A stretch of DNA of 64,000 nucleotides from Chryseobacterium sp. CH25 (GTDB lineage: Bacteria > Bacteroidota > Bacteroidia > Flavobacteriales > Weeksellaceae). Below the pieces are notes generated by a model, which had not been told where the DNA came from, searched no databases, and saw nothing but the letters and a program-made list of their open reading frames with translations. Made by a program: the position numbers and the translations under genes. Below are positions 1-7,775 of this stretch, piece by piece (the first letter of the stretch is position 1; every line of letters begins with the position of its first letter). The stretch is from positions 62,001-126,000 of the forward strand of contig NZ_NRQT01000004.1 of NCBI RefSeq assembly GCF_004119455.1. The letters run 5' to 3'.

Positions 1-532
1 CAACAGACACACACAATTGAAGCGCTGCAATTCCCAATACGGCAACACACAGCCTTATGAAGGTCTTTAAAATCCAGATTATATCAAAAGTAAGCAGTTT
101 TACCTCACTGGGATGAATATAGTAATCTAATAAAGAAAACAGAATAGTGAATCCTATGTAAGATGCAATACACAGAAAAGTTAAAGCCAATACAACCAGG
201 TATTTTGAAAAATAAAGCTGGAATTTACTGATAGGTTGAGTTTCCATCAGCTGCCAGCCATTATTTTTATGATCGGTTTGGGCAATTCTGTTGGCTGCAA
301 TTACAATATAAAGCAGAAGAAGGAACATCGAAAATGCTTTAAAATTATCATTGATGGTGTCTTCAAAAACAGAATAAGGAAGATCTTCTGAAGTAAGGAA
401 TCGTGGATTGTAAATTTGGAATAAAAAACCTGTAACAGGAAGTAAAAGTCCCATAATTAACGCCAGATATACCAAACCCAGCCCCTTTATTTTCAGCCAT
501 TCGGTATTGACTAATGTGATTAATTTTTTCAT
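1..532 (-). CDS. ABC-2 type transporter permease (C-terminus cut by window edge)
   Basis: The reading frame starts at an ATG whose complement is at 530-532 and stays open to the window edge, giving about 177 residues. It begins with MKKLITLVNTEWLKIKG, followed by hydrophobic segments (around residues 19-38, 64-83, 105-128 and 148-165) separated by short polar loops, which is the pattern of ABC-2 family permeases of the bacitracin/lantibiotic exporter type. The ATPase gene just upstream ends 5 bases before this start, so the two are almost certainly one transcript and one exporter in the inner membrane. Substrate cannot be told from sequence. Seen: open frame and membrane pattern; inferred: family and partnership. 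Confidence 0.8.
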   Translation of the reverse strand, partial: MKKLITLVNTEWLKIKGLGLVYLALIMGLLLPVTGFLFQIYNPRFLTSEDLPYSVFEDTINDNFKAFSMFLLLLYIVIAANRIAQTDHKNNGWQLMETQPISKFQLYFSKYLVVLALTFLCIASYIGFTILFSLLDYYIHPSEVKLLTFDIIWILKTFIRLCVAVLGIAALQLCVSV

Positions 533-537
533 TGGTG

Positions 538-1440
538 TTAATTTTTAGTGATTTCCATGAACCAATCTTCCAATCCGGCACTGTTTCTGATCTCAAAAAT
601 TTCAGCATCTTTAAGAACCAGAATTTTAGTTAGCTTAGCAATATCTTCTTTAGACTGAACAGATACTTCTATAGTATGATTGTCGATGATTTGTGCCGTG
701 TAATTCTCCGGAATATGTTGTATAAAAACAGAAGGTTCATTTAAACCTATTCTTACCCGGTTATGTCGATAATGAGTATTGAGCTCTTCAACACTTCCGG
801 AAAATTTAATCGAACCATGGGAGATAATGGCCAAATGAGTGACCATTTTCTCTACTTCCTGTAATAAATGGCTTGAAATAAATATGGTGATTTCCTGTTC
901 TTTGTTTAACTTTAGCAATAATTCACGGATTTCCAGCATTCCATTCGGGTCGAGACCGTTTACAGGTTCATCAAGAATTAAAAGTTCCGGTGATCCAAGC
1001 AGTGTCATTGCAATGGCTAATCTTTGCTTCATCCCTAATGAGTATCTTTTCATCTTTACATTTCTGTTCTCCCAAAGATCTACGAGATGCAAAACCCTTT
1101 CACATTCCGAGTCAGGAAGATCTCTTAATTTGGAAAGAATAATCAGATTATCCCAGCCGGATAAATGATCATAAAATGCGGGGCTGTCTATGAGACTTCC
1201 AATTTTTTGAAATCCGTCAGGATAAAGTGAAGTAAGGTTTTTATTAAAAATCTCAACAGTATTGTTTTCGTCAGGAAGATTTCCCAACATGACTTTCATA
1301 GTAGTAGATTTTCCAGCTCCGTTGGCTCCCAGAAATCCAAAAATGCTTCCCTTCGGAACAGAAAGACTTACATTTTTAAGAATGAGCTTATTCTGAGTGA
1401 ATCCATAGCTTAGATCCCGTATGTTAATTAGGTTTTCCAT
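538..1440 (-). CDS. ABC transporter ATP-binding protein
   Basis: This 300-residue protein is the nucleotide-binding subunit of an ABC exporter. Walker A (GANGAGKST) is at residues 38-46, the signature SLGMKQR is near 134-140, Walker B (LLILDEP) is at 153-159, and the switch histidine lies in ISSHLL. The 70 residues after the ABC core match the C-terminal extension common in BcrA-type drug and peptide exporters. The downstream permease gene begins 5 bases after the stop, so both are probably translated from one mRNA. The family exports peptides, antibiotics or lipids, or acts in gliding (GldA is a relative); which applies here is not decidable. Confidence 0.93.
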   Translation of the reverse strand: MENLINIRDLSYGFTQNKLILKNVSLSVPKGSIFGFLGANGAGKSTTMKVMLGNLPDENNTVEIFNKNLTSLYPDGFQKIGSLIDSPAFYDHLSGWDNLIILSKLRDLPDSECERVLHLVDLWENRNVKMKRYSLGMKQRLAIAMTLLGSPELLILDEPVNGLDPNGMLEIRELLLKLNKEQEITIFISSHLLQEVEKMVTHLAIISHGSIKFSGSVEELNTHYRHNRVRIGLNEPSVFIQHIPENYTAQIIDNHTIEVSVQSKEDIAKLTKILVLKDAEIFEIRNSAGLEDWFMEITKN

Positions 1441-1463
1441 AGATAGTGTGTAATTGGTGTCAA

Positions 1464-1498
1464 TAAAAAAAGACTTTCTGTAGTTACAAAAAGTCTTC
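1464..1498 (-). terminator. Rho-independent terminator after gldB
   Basis: Read on the minus strand, AAGACTTT pairs with AAAGTCTT around a loop and is followed by a run of T. It lies between the gldB stop (1518) and the ABC ATPase start (1440), so gldB is probably not cotranscribed with the ABC genes. Confidence 0.7.
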
Positions 1499-1517
1499 TA
1501 TAGGTATGAAATTACGG

Positions 1518-2504
1518 TTACTTTGTTACACGGGGTTTGTAACCGGATTCGTTAAAAATTTGTGTGGCATCCATTTTAAGGAAGGCTGTAAGTTTTGTGT
1601 CAGGCTTTTCCTTGAGATAGGCTTTACAGATCTGCCATCCTGTAAAAATCCCGATTTGTGGGGAAGATTCATTATCTATTTCAGTATAGAATTTTGAAAA
1701 TGGTCCTGGAGCAATAAAACGTTCTCCCAATCTTGGATCATCTCCAAATAGCAGATTGCTTTCCACGAAATAATTCCAGATGTTGGCTTCATTGTAAGTA
1801 GCCCATTCATACTGCTTTTGGGTGTAATTCATTTTCAGATAATCCGGAGTATCAGGAAGGAATGCATCCTGAAGAATCATCACTTTTCCGTTCAGAATCA
1901 CCTGATCTATGAATTTCTGATGATCCGGAGATTCTGTAACAATATTTTCAGCATAAAGCTGAGAAACCTTGGGAACAATATTCTGAGGGTTCATTGATTT
2001 CTGGAAATAAAGCTCCAGTCCTTTGTAGTGGGCATTGCCATCACCCATAAAACCGGTAATATCTATGAATAAAAGATTTCCTTTTTCATCATAAAAAATA
2101 GGATCCTGAACCATTTGCAGTGCTGATGAAAATAAATATACCTTCGGACTTTTAAACTGCGGGAAATAATGTTTGATGTGAGAAAATAAATCCTGAAGAT
2201 CTTTCTGTAGTTTTGCCTGATCTATTTTTCCAATAGCTTCCTTATAAATCTTAATTTCTTCTGCATCAGCTCTTCTTTTAGAGAAATCTACATCAGAAAC
2301 GGTTCCCTGAAACCACGGAAACTTAGCTTTGAATTGATCTAAGGGAACATTTGGATTATAAAGTTCCTTGGAAATATCAGTCATTTCAATCTTTTCGGCA
2401 GTATCTTTTACCTCTATTTTCCATTGGTTTTCAGGTTCTTTTTTACAGGAATTCAATCCCACCATTAAAACAGAAGAAAGGGCAATATATCTGAAAATCT
2501 TCAT
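1518..2504 (-). CDS. gldB: Gliding motility lipoprotein GldB
   Basis: From the ATG at 2504 the product has 328 residues and starts MKIFRYIALSSVLMVGLNSC, a lipoprotein signal with the lipidated cysteine at residue 20. The body shows the features I associate with GldB: an early KFPWFQG segment, an acidic-aromatic middle with FIDITGFMGDGN, and a late FTGWQICKAYLK segment. GldB is a cell-envelope lipoprotein needed for Flavobacterium gliding. A longer frame is open to 2588, but that extension would lose the signal peptide, so the start at 2504 is preferred. A TAnnTTTG box lies 20-27 bases upstream. nadE, a usual gldB neighbour in flavobacteria, is 2 kb away. Confidence 0.88.
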   Translation of the reverse strand: MKIFRYIALSSVLMVGLNSCKKEPENQWKIEVKDTAEKIEMTDISKELYNPNVPLDQFKAKFPWFQGTVSDVDFSKRRADAEEIKIYKEAIGKIDQAKLQKDLQDLFSHIKHYFPQFKSPKVYLFSSALQMVQDPIFYDEKGNLLFIDITGFMGDGNAHYKGLELYFQKSMNPQNIVPKVSQLYAENIVTESPDHQKFIDQVILNGKVMILQDAFLPDTPDYLKMNYTQKQYEWATYNEANIWNYFVESNLLFGDDPRLGERFIAPGPFSKFYTEIDNESSPQIGIFTGWQICKAYLKEKPDTKLTAFLKMDATQIFNESGYKPRVTK

Positions 2505-2523
2505 TATTTTTACGTTAAGTTTA

Positions 2524-2531
2524 CAAAAGTA
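2524..2531 (-). promoter_or_regulatory. Putative Bacteroidota -7 box for gldB
   Basis: On the minus strand the sequence reads TACTTTTG, matching the TAnnTTTG consensus, about 20 bases before the gldB start. It sits in the 46-base divergent spacer between gldB and the LRR gene. Confidence 0.5.
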
Positions 2532-2550
2532 AGGATTAAATGGACATTTC

Positions 2551-3195
2551 ATGATGAAATTTAAAATATTTACCGCTGCTATAGGCATTTTCGGATTTGT
2601 TTTTCTTCAGGGACAGAAGCTTGATTTTAAAGATGAAAATTTTGAAAAGGCAGTTATAGAAAATTTTGATCTCAATAAAGATGGAATGATAAGCAGCTCT
2701 GAAGCAGAAGCAGTTAACAATCTGTTTTTGGTTCAAAAAGGGATTTCTTCCACAGAAGATCTGCATTTCTTTAAAAATGTGAAAATGGTAATGTTGGATG
2801 ATAATATTATCCCTTCCATAGTTCTGAAAGATATGGATAAACTGAACCTTTTTTCATGTACAGGCTGTAAAGTTGCCTCATTGAAAGCAGAAAATCTGAA
2901 AAATCTTACTTCTTTATACCTTGATAATAACCTTTTGGACACTATTTTGCTGAAGGGAACACCAAAAATTGATCAATTAACATTATCTTTAAATCAGTTA
3001 AAAACAATTGATCTGTCTCAGCTTAAAAACTTAAGGCGGTTAAATCTGGAACACAATAAAATTCAGCAAATAGATATTTCCGGAAATCCGGCTTTACAGA
3101 CCTTAAATGTTGAAGGAAATAAAATGAAAGAAGCTGATATAAAGAAAGGAATAAAGACAGATGTTACCATTTTTGGAACTGGCGAACAAAACTGA
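2551..3195 (+). CDS. Secreted leucine-rich repeat protein with EF-hand-like loop
   Basis: This 214-residue protein has an N-terminal signal (MKFKIFTAAIGIFGFVFLQG, with a second in-frame ATG at 2554). At about residues 40-53 it carries DLNKDGMISSSEAE, which matches a DxNxDGxIsxxE calcium-binding loop. From about residue 70 to 200 there are LRR-like units such as LTSLYLDNNLL and LRRLNLEHNKIQQIDISGNP, in the 21-23 residue spacing of SDS22/internalin-like repeats. No T9SS sorting domain is visible. It is probably periplasmic or surface exposed and may mediate protein contacts; its function is unknown. It is divergent from gldB across a 46-base spacer. Confidence 0.8.
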   Translation: MMKFKIFTAAIGIFGFVFLQGQKLDFKDENFEKAVIENFDLNKDGMISSSEAEAVNNLFLVQKGISSTEDLHFFKNVKMVMLDDNIIPSIVLKDMDKLNLFSCTGCKVASLKAENLKNLTSLYLDNNLLDTILLKGTPKIDQLTLSLNQLKTIDLSQLKNLRRLNLEHNKIQQIDISGNPALQTLNVEGNKMKEADIKKGIKTDVTIFGTGEQN

Positions 3196-3199
3196 TACT

Positions 3200-3721
3200 A
3201 TGAAAATAGAAACAAAAAGACTGATTTTAAGAGAATTTGAAGATGCGGATGTTGGGCAGGTATTCCTTATGGATTCTAACCCTGAAGTGATGAAATATAT
3301 TGGTGTGCCGGTATCTACAGATATCAATGAATCTAAGCATGTTATCAAACTGATCCAAAAGCAATATGAAGAAAACGGAGTGGGAAGGCTTGCTGTTGTT
3401 GAAAAAGAAAGTGGGCAGGTCATTGGTTGGAGTGGATTGAAACTATTGACCAAAGAGACCAATGGTTATCAGAATGTTTTGGAGCTTGGCTATCGTTTTT
3501 TACCAGAATCTTGGGGTAAGGGATACGCTGTGGAAGCAGGAATAGCTTCTCTGGATTATGGATTTAATGAGTTGAATGCTGAGATAATTTATGCATGTGC
3601 CCATTCTGAACATGATGTTTCCAATCATATTTTAAGAAAGCTGGGATTTGAAAAAACAGGTGAATTTGAAGAACCGGACGGCATTTGCTTTTGGTACGAA
3701 TTAAAAAGAGAAAATAAATAG
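3200..3721 (+). CDS. GNAT family N-acetyltransferase (RimJ/RimL-like), copy 1
   Basis: The start chosen is the ATG at 3200, which gives the canonical opening METKRLILRE-like (MKIETKRLILREF); the frame is open further 5' but would overlap the LRR gene. The 173-residue product has the RimJ/RimL layout: an N-terminal strand, the KQYEENGVGRLAVVEKESGQVIGW strand-turn region, the acetyl-CoA loop (LPESWGKGYAVEA, residues about 108-120) and a C-terminal GFEKTGEFE segment. The likely reaction is acetyl transfer from acetyl-CoA to an amine, alcohol or protein N-terminus, substrate unknown. It starts 4 bases after the LRR stop and is followed 6 bases later by a paralogue. Confidence 0.88.
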   Translation: MKIETKRLILREFEDADVGQVFLMDSNPEVMKYIGVPVSTDINESKHVIKLIQKQYEENGVGRLAVVEKESGQVIGWSGLKLLTKETNGYQNVLELGYRFLPESWGKGYAVEAGIASLDYGFNELNAEIIYACAHSEHDVSNHILRKLGFEKTGEFEEPDGICFWYELKRENK

Positions 3722-3727
3722 ATTGAT

Positions 3728-4261
3728 ATGATGCTGGAAACGGAAAGATTAATTTTAAGAAAACTGGAAGAAACAGATGATGAACGCATGTTCCTGATGG
3801 ATTCTGATCCTGAGGTGATGAAATACCTGGGAACTACTGTAAAAAGAAGAGAAGACTCACAGGAAATCATCAGAATGATTCAGAAACAATATGAAGAAAA
3901 TGGAGTGGGAAGATGGGCTGTTATTGAAAAAGAAAGCGGATTACTGATAGGATGGTGCGGTTTAAAACTATTAAAAGAACCTATAAACGGTCATGTAGAA
4001 ACTTTGGACTTAGGATATCGCTTTATCCCGGAATTCTGGGGAAAAGGATATGCCTGGGAAGCTGCAAAAGCTACACTGGATTATGGTTTTAATGAGTTAA
4101 GTGCAAATACAATATATGCGTACGCTGATGCTGGAAACACAGGATCCAATTATATCCTAACCAAAATGGGCTTTGAAAATACAGCAGAATTTGAAGACTC
4201 TGGGATTAAATGTTTCTGGTATGAACTGAAACGGGAAAAGTATATTGAACATACAACATAG
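3728..4261 (+). CDS. GNAT family N-acetyltransferase (RimJ/RimL-like), copy 2
   Basis: This 177-residue protein is clearly a tandem paralogue of the preceding gene: both share LETxRLILR-type starts, MDSDPEVMKYxG, QKQYEENGVGRxAV and the acetyl-CoA binding stretch IPEFWGKGYAWEA. Two ATG codons (3728 and 3731) are possible. The gene begins 6 bases after copy 1, so both are probably on one transcript. The duplication has diverged most at the C-terminus and in residues lining the expected substrate side (for example WCGLK here against WSGLK), which suggests different acceptor substrates; this is inference. Confidence 0.88.
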   Translation: MMLETERLILRKLEETDDERMFLMDSDPEVMKYLGTTVKRREDSQEIIRMIQKQYEENGVGRWAVIEKESGLLIGWCGLKLLKEPINGHVETLDLGYRFIPEFWGKGYAWEAAKATLDYGFNELSANTIYAYADAGNTGSNYILTKMGFENTAEFEDSGIKCFWYELKREKYIEHTT

Positions 4262-4459
4262 GCCAAAAGCAAAATATCTTTTTACAATTCTTTTTGAAAA
4301 TGAAAGATGTTACCCGAGGTTTGGTGACAAAAAAACAAGTAATTTTGGGATCTCATTTTTGTTTGAAAAATGACTATTGATCTGGTGAAATACGGATTAA
4401 AAAAAGCGGAATGATAAATATTCCAAAGAATTTAGAATAGACTAAAAAAAATATAAACG

Positions 4460-5254
4460 ATGCAGACACAAAAAGTGATAGATCATATTGTTGGCTGGCT
4501 AAAAGATTATGCCACAAAAGCAAGAGTAAACGGATATGTATTAGGAGTTTCAGGTGGGGTAGATTCCGGAGTGGTTTCTACATTGGCAGCAATGACTGGT
4601 TTGAAAACATTACTGATTGAAATGCCTATCCGCCAGAAAGCAGATCAGGTAGACCGGGCACAGGATCATATGAATGACCTGAAATCCAGATTTCCAAATG
4701 TAGAAATCATGTCTGTCAATTTAACACCGGCTTTTGAAGAACTTTACAAAACTTTTGACGTTCATGATGATCTTTATCCGAACGAAAAACTGGCGTTTGC
4801 CAATACAAGATCCCGTTTGAGAATGCTTACATTATATTATTATGGTCAGATCAACGGACTTTTAGTGTGTGGAACCGGAAACAAAGTAGAAGATTTCGGA
4901 ATCGGGTTTTATACTAAATATGGTGATGGTGGAGTAGACGTTTCTCCTATCGGAGACCTTTATAAAACAGAAGTGTATGCTCTGGCAAAAGGATTAAACC
5001 TGATTAAAAGCATTCAGGAAGCCATTCCTACAGATGGACTTTGGGATGTAGACCGTACAGACGAACAGCAAATTGGGGCAACCTATCCGGAACTTGAAAA
5101 AATTCAGAAAGAATACGGAACCAAAACTGCAGAAGATTATGAAGGCAGAGATAAGGAAGTATTCCAGATCTTTGACAGAATGCATAAAGCTGCAAAACAT
5201 AAAATGGATCCTATCCCGGTTTGCGATATTCCTGAAGACTGGAGAGAATCATAA
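4460..5254 (+). CDS. nadE: NAD synthetase (ammonia-dependent)
   Basis: The 264-residue product is the NH3-dependent NAD+ synthase, converting nicotinate adenine dinucleotide, ATP and ammonia to NAD+. The ATP pyrophosphatase P-loop SGGVDSG is at residues 31-37. The substrate loops LLVCGTGNKVEDFGIGFYTKYGDGGVD (read in parts from about 135) and the SPIGDLYKTEVYALA segment are the standard NadE motifs. There is no N-terminal glutaminase domain, so nitrogen must come from ammonia or a partner. The 198 bases upstream contain one possible TAnnTTTG box at 4340-4347. Its proximity to gldB is a familiar flavobacterial arrangement. Confidence 0.96.
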   Translation: MQTQKVIDHIVGWLKDYATKARVNGYVLGVSGGVDSGVVSTLAAMTGLKTLLIEMPIRQKADQVDRAQDHMNDLKSRFPNVEIMSVNLTPAFEELYKTFDVHDDLYPNEKLAFANTRSRLRMLTLYYYGQINGLLVCGTGNKVEDFGIGFYTKYGDGGVDVSPIGDLYKTEVYALAKGLNLIKSIQEAIPTDGLWDVDRTDEQQIGATYPELEKIQKEYGTKTAEDYEGRDKEVFQIFDRMHKAAKHKMDPIPVCDIPEDWRES

Positions 5255-5346
5255 ATATCATGTATCCATATAAAAGCAGTGTAACGAAGTATTCACCATT
5301 GTTACATTGCTAAACTGATACATTGTTACCCTAAACAATCGTTACT

Positions 5347-5859
5347 ATGAACAGTAAAATAAGAGCAGTATTTTTTATCTGTCTGGGACTCCTTTTTGGA
5401 ATGTCTGTGATGTATCTTTATAATAATTTCATCAAAGATAAAAATCACTCATCTTCAGCTAAGACTGAAAGTGTAAGCTATGGAAGTACTTCCACAGAAG
5501 ATCAGTACACAGGAAATTCATCATCACAGATTTCTATTGAAAAACTGACTGAAGAAAAAACGGTGATCAGCTATGTGAAACAAAACCATAAGCTTCCGGA
5601 TTACTACATCACCAAAAGAGAAGCAAGAAATCAGGGGTGGAATCCTTCCAAAGGAAACCTTTGTGAAATCCTTCCCGGAAGAGCTATTGGCGGAGATAAA
5701 TTTGGAAACAGAGAAGGAAGACTCCCGGATGGGAACCAATATTTTGAAGCCGATGTGAATTATGATTGCGGTGGAAGAAATGCAGACCGTATTATCTATA
5801 CTAAAAACGGAGAGGTCTATCTTACCAAAAATCATTACAAGAGTTTTGAAAAACAGTAA
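5347..5859 (+). CDS. Barnase-family ribonuclease with N-terminal membrane/signal segment
   Basis: This 170-residue protein has a hydrophobic segment at residues 6-26, a low-complexity Ser/Thr linker to about 62, then a barnase-like domain from about 72 to the end. The domain follows barnase closely: LPDYYITKREARNQGW, the FGNREGRLP turn, FEADVNY, GGRNADRII and KNHYKSF. By position, E134 is the general base, R144 and R148 correspond to the barnase arginines, and H163 to the general acid, so the active site looks intact. It is expected to act as an extracytoplasmic guanyl-preferring RNase. A barstar homologue lies 0.7 kb downstream with a metalloprotease gene between. Confidence 0.9.
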   Translation: MNSKIRAVFFICLGLLFGMSVMYLYNNFIKDKNHSSSAKTESVSYGSTSTEDQYTGNSSSQISIEKLTEEKTVISYVKQNHKLPDYYITKREARNQGWNPSKGNLCEILPGRAIGGDKFGNREGRLPDGNQYFEADVNYDCGGRNADRIIYTKNGEVYLTKNHYKSFEKQ

Positions 5860-5860
5860 C

Positions 5861-5896
5861 TGTCATTGCGAGGAGCAGAGCGACGAAGCAGTGACA
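5861..5896. repeat. REP-like imperfect palindrome after the RNase gene
   Basis: TGTCATTGC at the left end pairs with GCAGTGACA at the right end with one mismatch, enclosing a GC-rich centre (GAGGAGCAGAGCGACGAA). The GC-rich core stands out from the AT-rich surroundings and begins 1 base after the RNase stop. It may act as a REP-like element and transcript-end stabiliser. Confidence 0.6.
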
Positions 5897-5958
5897 ATAG
5901 CTAAAGGATAAAAAGTAAAAAAGTATAATTTGCATTTAAATTAGGATAAATCGTAATT

Positions 5959-6579
5959 TTGAAAAATAAAAGTTTTGTTTATGTGCTGTTTTTATTTCTG
6001 ATATTCTCATGCTCAGAAAAGGAAAAGACAGCAAAAAACTCGGAACCAAAACCTTCAATAACTATACTGATTCAGCCATTCAGGGATATTAATCCTAAAA
6101 AAGTAGAATCCGTAACCGAAGGAATTAAAAAAGTATATCCTAATATAAAGGTGCTTGAAGTTATAGACTTCCCGGAAAATGCTTATTATAAGGAAAGAAA
6201 TCGCTATAGAGCGGATTCAATCATTAAGTTTTTAAGCAGCAGAACAAAAGAAGGTTTTGTGACCATTGGGCTTACCTCAAAAGATATCAGTGTAACCAAA
6301 GGAAAGATAAAAGATTTTGGGGTGATGGGATTGGGGTATAGACCTGGGAAAGCTTGTGTAGCTTCCGATTTTAGACTAAACAAAGAGAATTCAGATGAGC
6401 AGTTTTATAAAATTGCGATTCATGAACTTGGTCATACCCAAGGGCTGCCACATTGCCCGGAAAAAATGTGTTTTATGAGAGATGCAGAAGGTAAAAATCC
6501 TACCAATGAAGAAACGGATTTCTGCAAAAAATGCAAAACTTTTTTAATCAGTAAAAATTGGAAATTTAATTCAATATGA
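5959..6579 (+). CDS. Archaemetzincin-like metalloprotease, putative lipoprotein
   Basis: The start is a TTG at 5959, giving MKNKSFVYVLFLFLIFSC, a lipoprotein signal with cysteine 18. The 206-residue product carries the archaemetzincin signature: HELGH at 155-159, GLPHC to 166, C171, a methionine two residues on (Met-turn) and CKKC at 189-192. This matches HExxHxxGxxHC-x4-CxM-xn-CxxC, with the last spacer 15 residues instead of the usual 17 or so. Known relatives are zinc peptidases of the AMZ family. It is unusual for one to sit between a barnase and a barstar gene. Its stop overlaps the barstar start (ATGA), so the two are translationally coupled. Confidence 0.85.
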   Translation: MKNKSFVYVLFLFLIFSCSEKEKTAKNSEPKPSITILIQPFRDINPKKVESVTEGIKKVYPNIKVLEVIDFPENAYYKERNRYRADSIIKFLSSRTKEGFVTIGLTSKDISVTKGKIKDFGVMGLGYRPGKACVASDFRLNKENSDEQFYKIAIHELGHTQGLPHCPEKMCFMRDAEGKNPTNEETDFCKKCKTFLISKNWKFNSI

Positions 6580-6884
6580 AGACAGTATATATAGATTTTA
6601 CAGACATAGGCGATTACGAGGATTTCTATGCTCAATTAAAAGAAAAAGTTCAGCTTCCTGAACATTTCGGAGATAACCTTGATGCGCTTTTCGATACCAT
6701 TACCGGTGACCTTGAAATGCCGCTTCACATTGAATTCGTGAATATGACTGTAGATCAGCTTGAAATCTTTGAAGATCTTTTAACCACATTAGAAGATGCA
6801 GAGGAAGAAGTGGAAGAATTCACTTTCAGTTACTACCTTGAGCAGTATGAAGATGATGAGGACGAAGAGGAAACAGAAGACTAA
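6576..6884 (+). CDS. Barstar family protein (putative RNase inhibitor)
   Basis: The 102-residue product starts MKTVYIDFTDIGDYEDFY and contains the barstar hallmark LPEHFGDNLDALFDTITG near residues 27-44 (barstar: FGxNLDALWDxLTG), then a VEF-type strand and a second helix. It is cytoplasmic (no signal) and ends in a very acidic tail (YEDDEDEEETED) that ordinary 89-residue barstar lacks. Family members bind barnase-type RNases and block the active site. ATGA overlap with the archaemetzincin gene places it in the same transcript. Likely role: protection of the cytoplasm from the RNase encoded at 5347; this is inference from pairing. Confidence 0.9.
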   Translation: MKTVYIDFTDIGDYEDFYAQLKEKVQLPEHFGDNLDALFDTITGDLEMPLHIEFVNMTVDQLEIFEDLLTTLEDAEEEVEEFTFSYYLEQYEDDEDEEETED

Positions 6885-6901
6885 TTAGTAATTTAAAAAA
6901 T

Positions 6902-6937
6902 AAAAAGGTTGTTTTAGAAATAAAGCAGCCTTTTTTA
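6902..6937 (+). terminator. Rho-independent terminator after barstar gene
   Basis: AAGGTTGTTTT pairs with AAAGCAGCCTT (two G-T pairs) and is followed by a T run. It lies 18 bases after the barstar stop. Confidence 0.75.
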
Positions 6938-7154
6938 TTCATGCTTCTCAAACATCTGCTCAATCAGCATAATCTGCGAGAGTTTAAAAACTCCATGCAG
7001 AGTATTTTATCGCAGATTTAGGGGATTTCGCAGATTTTATCTGATGCTGTTTGTTGGAAAGCATACTGGCGCAAAGAAGATAAAATCTTTGTGCCTTAAA
7101 AACTTGTAGAATGGAAAAAAATAGTGCCTTTGCTTTTTCCAACCAGAGTATGAA
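6938..7154. other. Intergenic region with decayed interspersed repeat fragments
   Basis: This gene-free stretch carries several short repeated phrases (TCTGCGAGA, ATCGCAGATT, TTCGCAGATTT) and, at 7076-7102, a phrase that recurs at 23930-23957 with one base changed. No start codon with a credible reading frame is present. I read it as remnants of interspersed repeats, not genes. Confidence 0.5.
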
Positions 7155-7182
7155 AATAAAAAACCAACAGAACTTCTGTTGG
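7155..7182 (-). terminator. Terminator after cytidine deaminase gene
   Basis: A perfect stem CCAACAGAA/TTCTGTTGG is preceded on the plus strand by an A run, so on the minus strand it ends in U residues, downstream of cdd. Confidence 0.75.
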
Positions 7183-7292
7183 CTTAATCATATAGAACTT
7201 ATCACAAAATGTAAGTCCGTATTATTTTAAATATCACAGCAAAGACTGAATATTTATTTTAGAATCATAGATTTCAATTCTACAAATTCGCC

Positions 7293-7775
7293 TTATAAAA
7301 AGGTTGAATCAAAATAGAAAGGCAATAAATCCTTCACCGCACGTACCTTTACCACTTCCTCATTCATGCTTGAAAAATAAAGGTCGATGTTTTCGTTTTG
7401 CTTGGTTTCATATTCTATTAAACTCTGGCGGCAGGCTCCACAAGGAGGAATTGGTGGATTCTTCTCATGAAATTCCTTTGGACCACCCACAACGAAGATC
7501 TTTTTTACCTTCACATCAGGGAAATTAGCGGCTACCCAGAAAAGAGTAGTTCTCTCTGCACAAAGTCCTGATGGAAATGCTGCATTCTCCTGGTTATTTC
7601 CGGAATATATTTCTCCGTTTTCCAGTAACACGGCACATCCTACAAAAAATTGAGAGTAGGGAGCATAAGCGTTTTCGCGGGCCTCTTTGGCTCTTTCGAA
7701 TAATTGTTTTTCTATATCGCTCAGTTCACTGCTATTTTTAAAATATTCGTAACTGATCTGTATGTCTTTTTTCAT
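7293..7775 (-). CDS. cdd: Cytidine deaminase
   Basis: The 160-residue product hydrolyses cytidine and deoxycytidine to uridine forms. Zinc motif residues are visible: CAE at 72-74 (ligand C72, catalytic E74) and PCGAC at 111-115 (ligands C112 and C115). The N-terminal YAPYSQFFVGCAVL is the substrate-binding stretch of tetrameric Cdd enzymes. The protein is somewhat longer than the usual 130-135 residues because of a 25-residue N-terminal helix. It is a lone minus-strand gene with its own terminator at 7155-7182. Confidence 0.95.
   Translation of the reverse strand: MKKDIQISYEYFKNSSELSDIEKQLFERAKEARENAYAPYSQFFVGCAVLLENGEIYSGNNQENAAFPSGLCAERTTLFWVAANFPDVKVKKIFVVGGPKEFHEKNPPIPPCGACRQSLIEYETKQNENIDLYFSSMNEEVVKVRAVKDLLPFYFDSTFL

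Noticed and set aside
839..1168. Plus-strand frame of 109 codons over the ABC ATPase gene
   Set aside because: It lies entirely within the ATPase gene, which has all ABC motifs on the other strand; the plus-strand product has no recognisable features.
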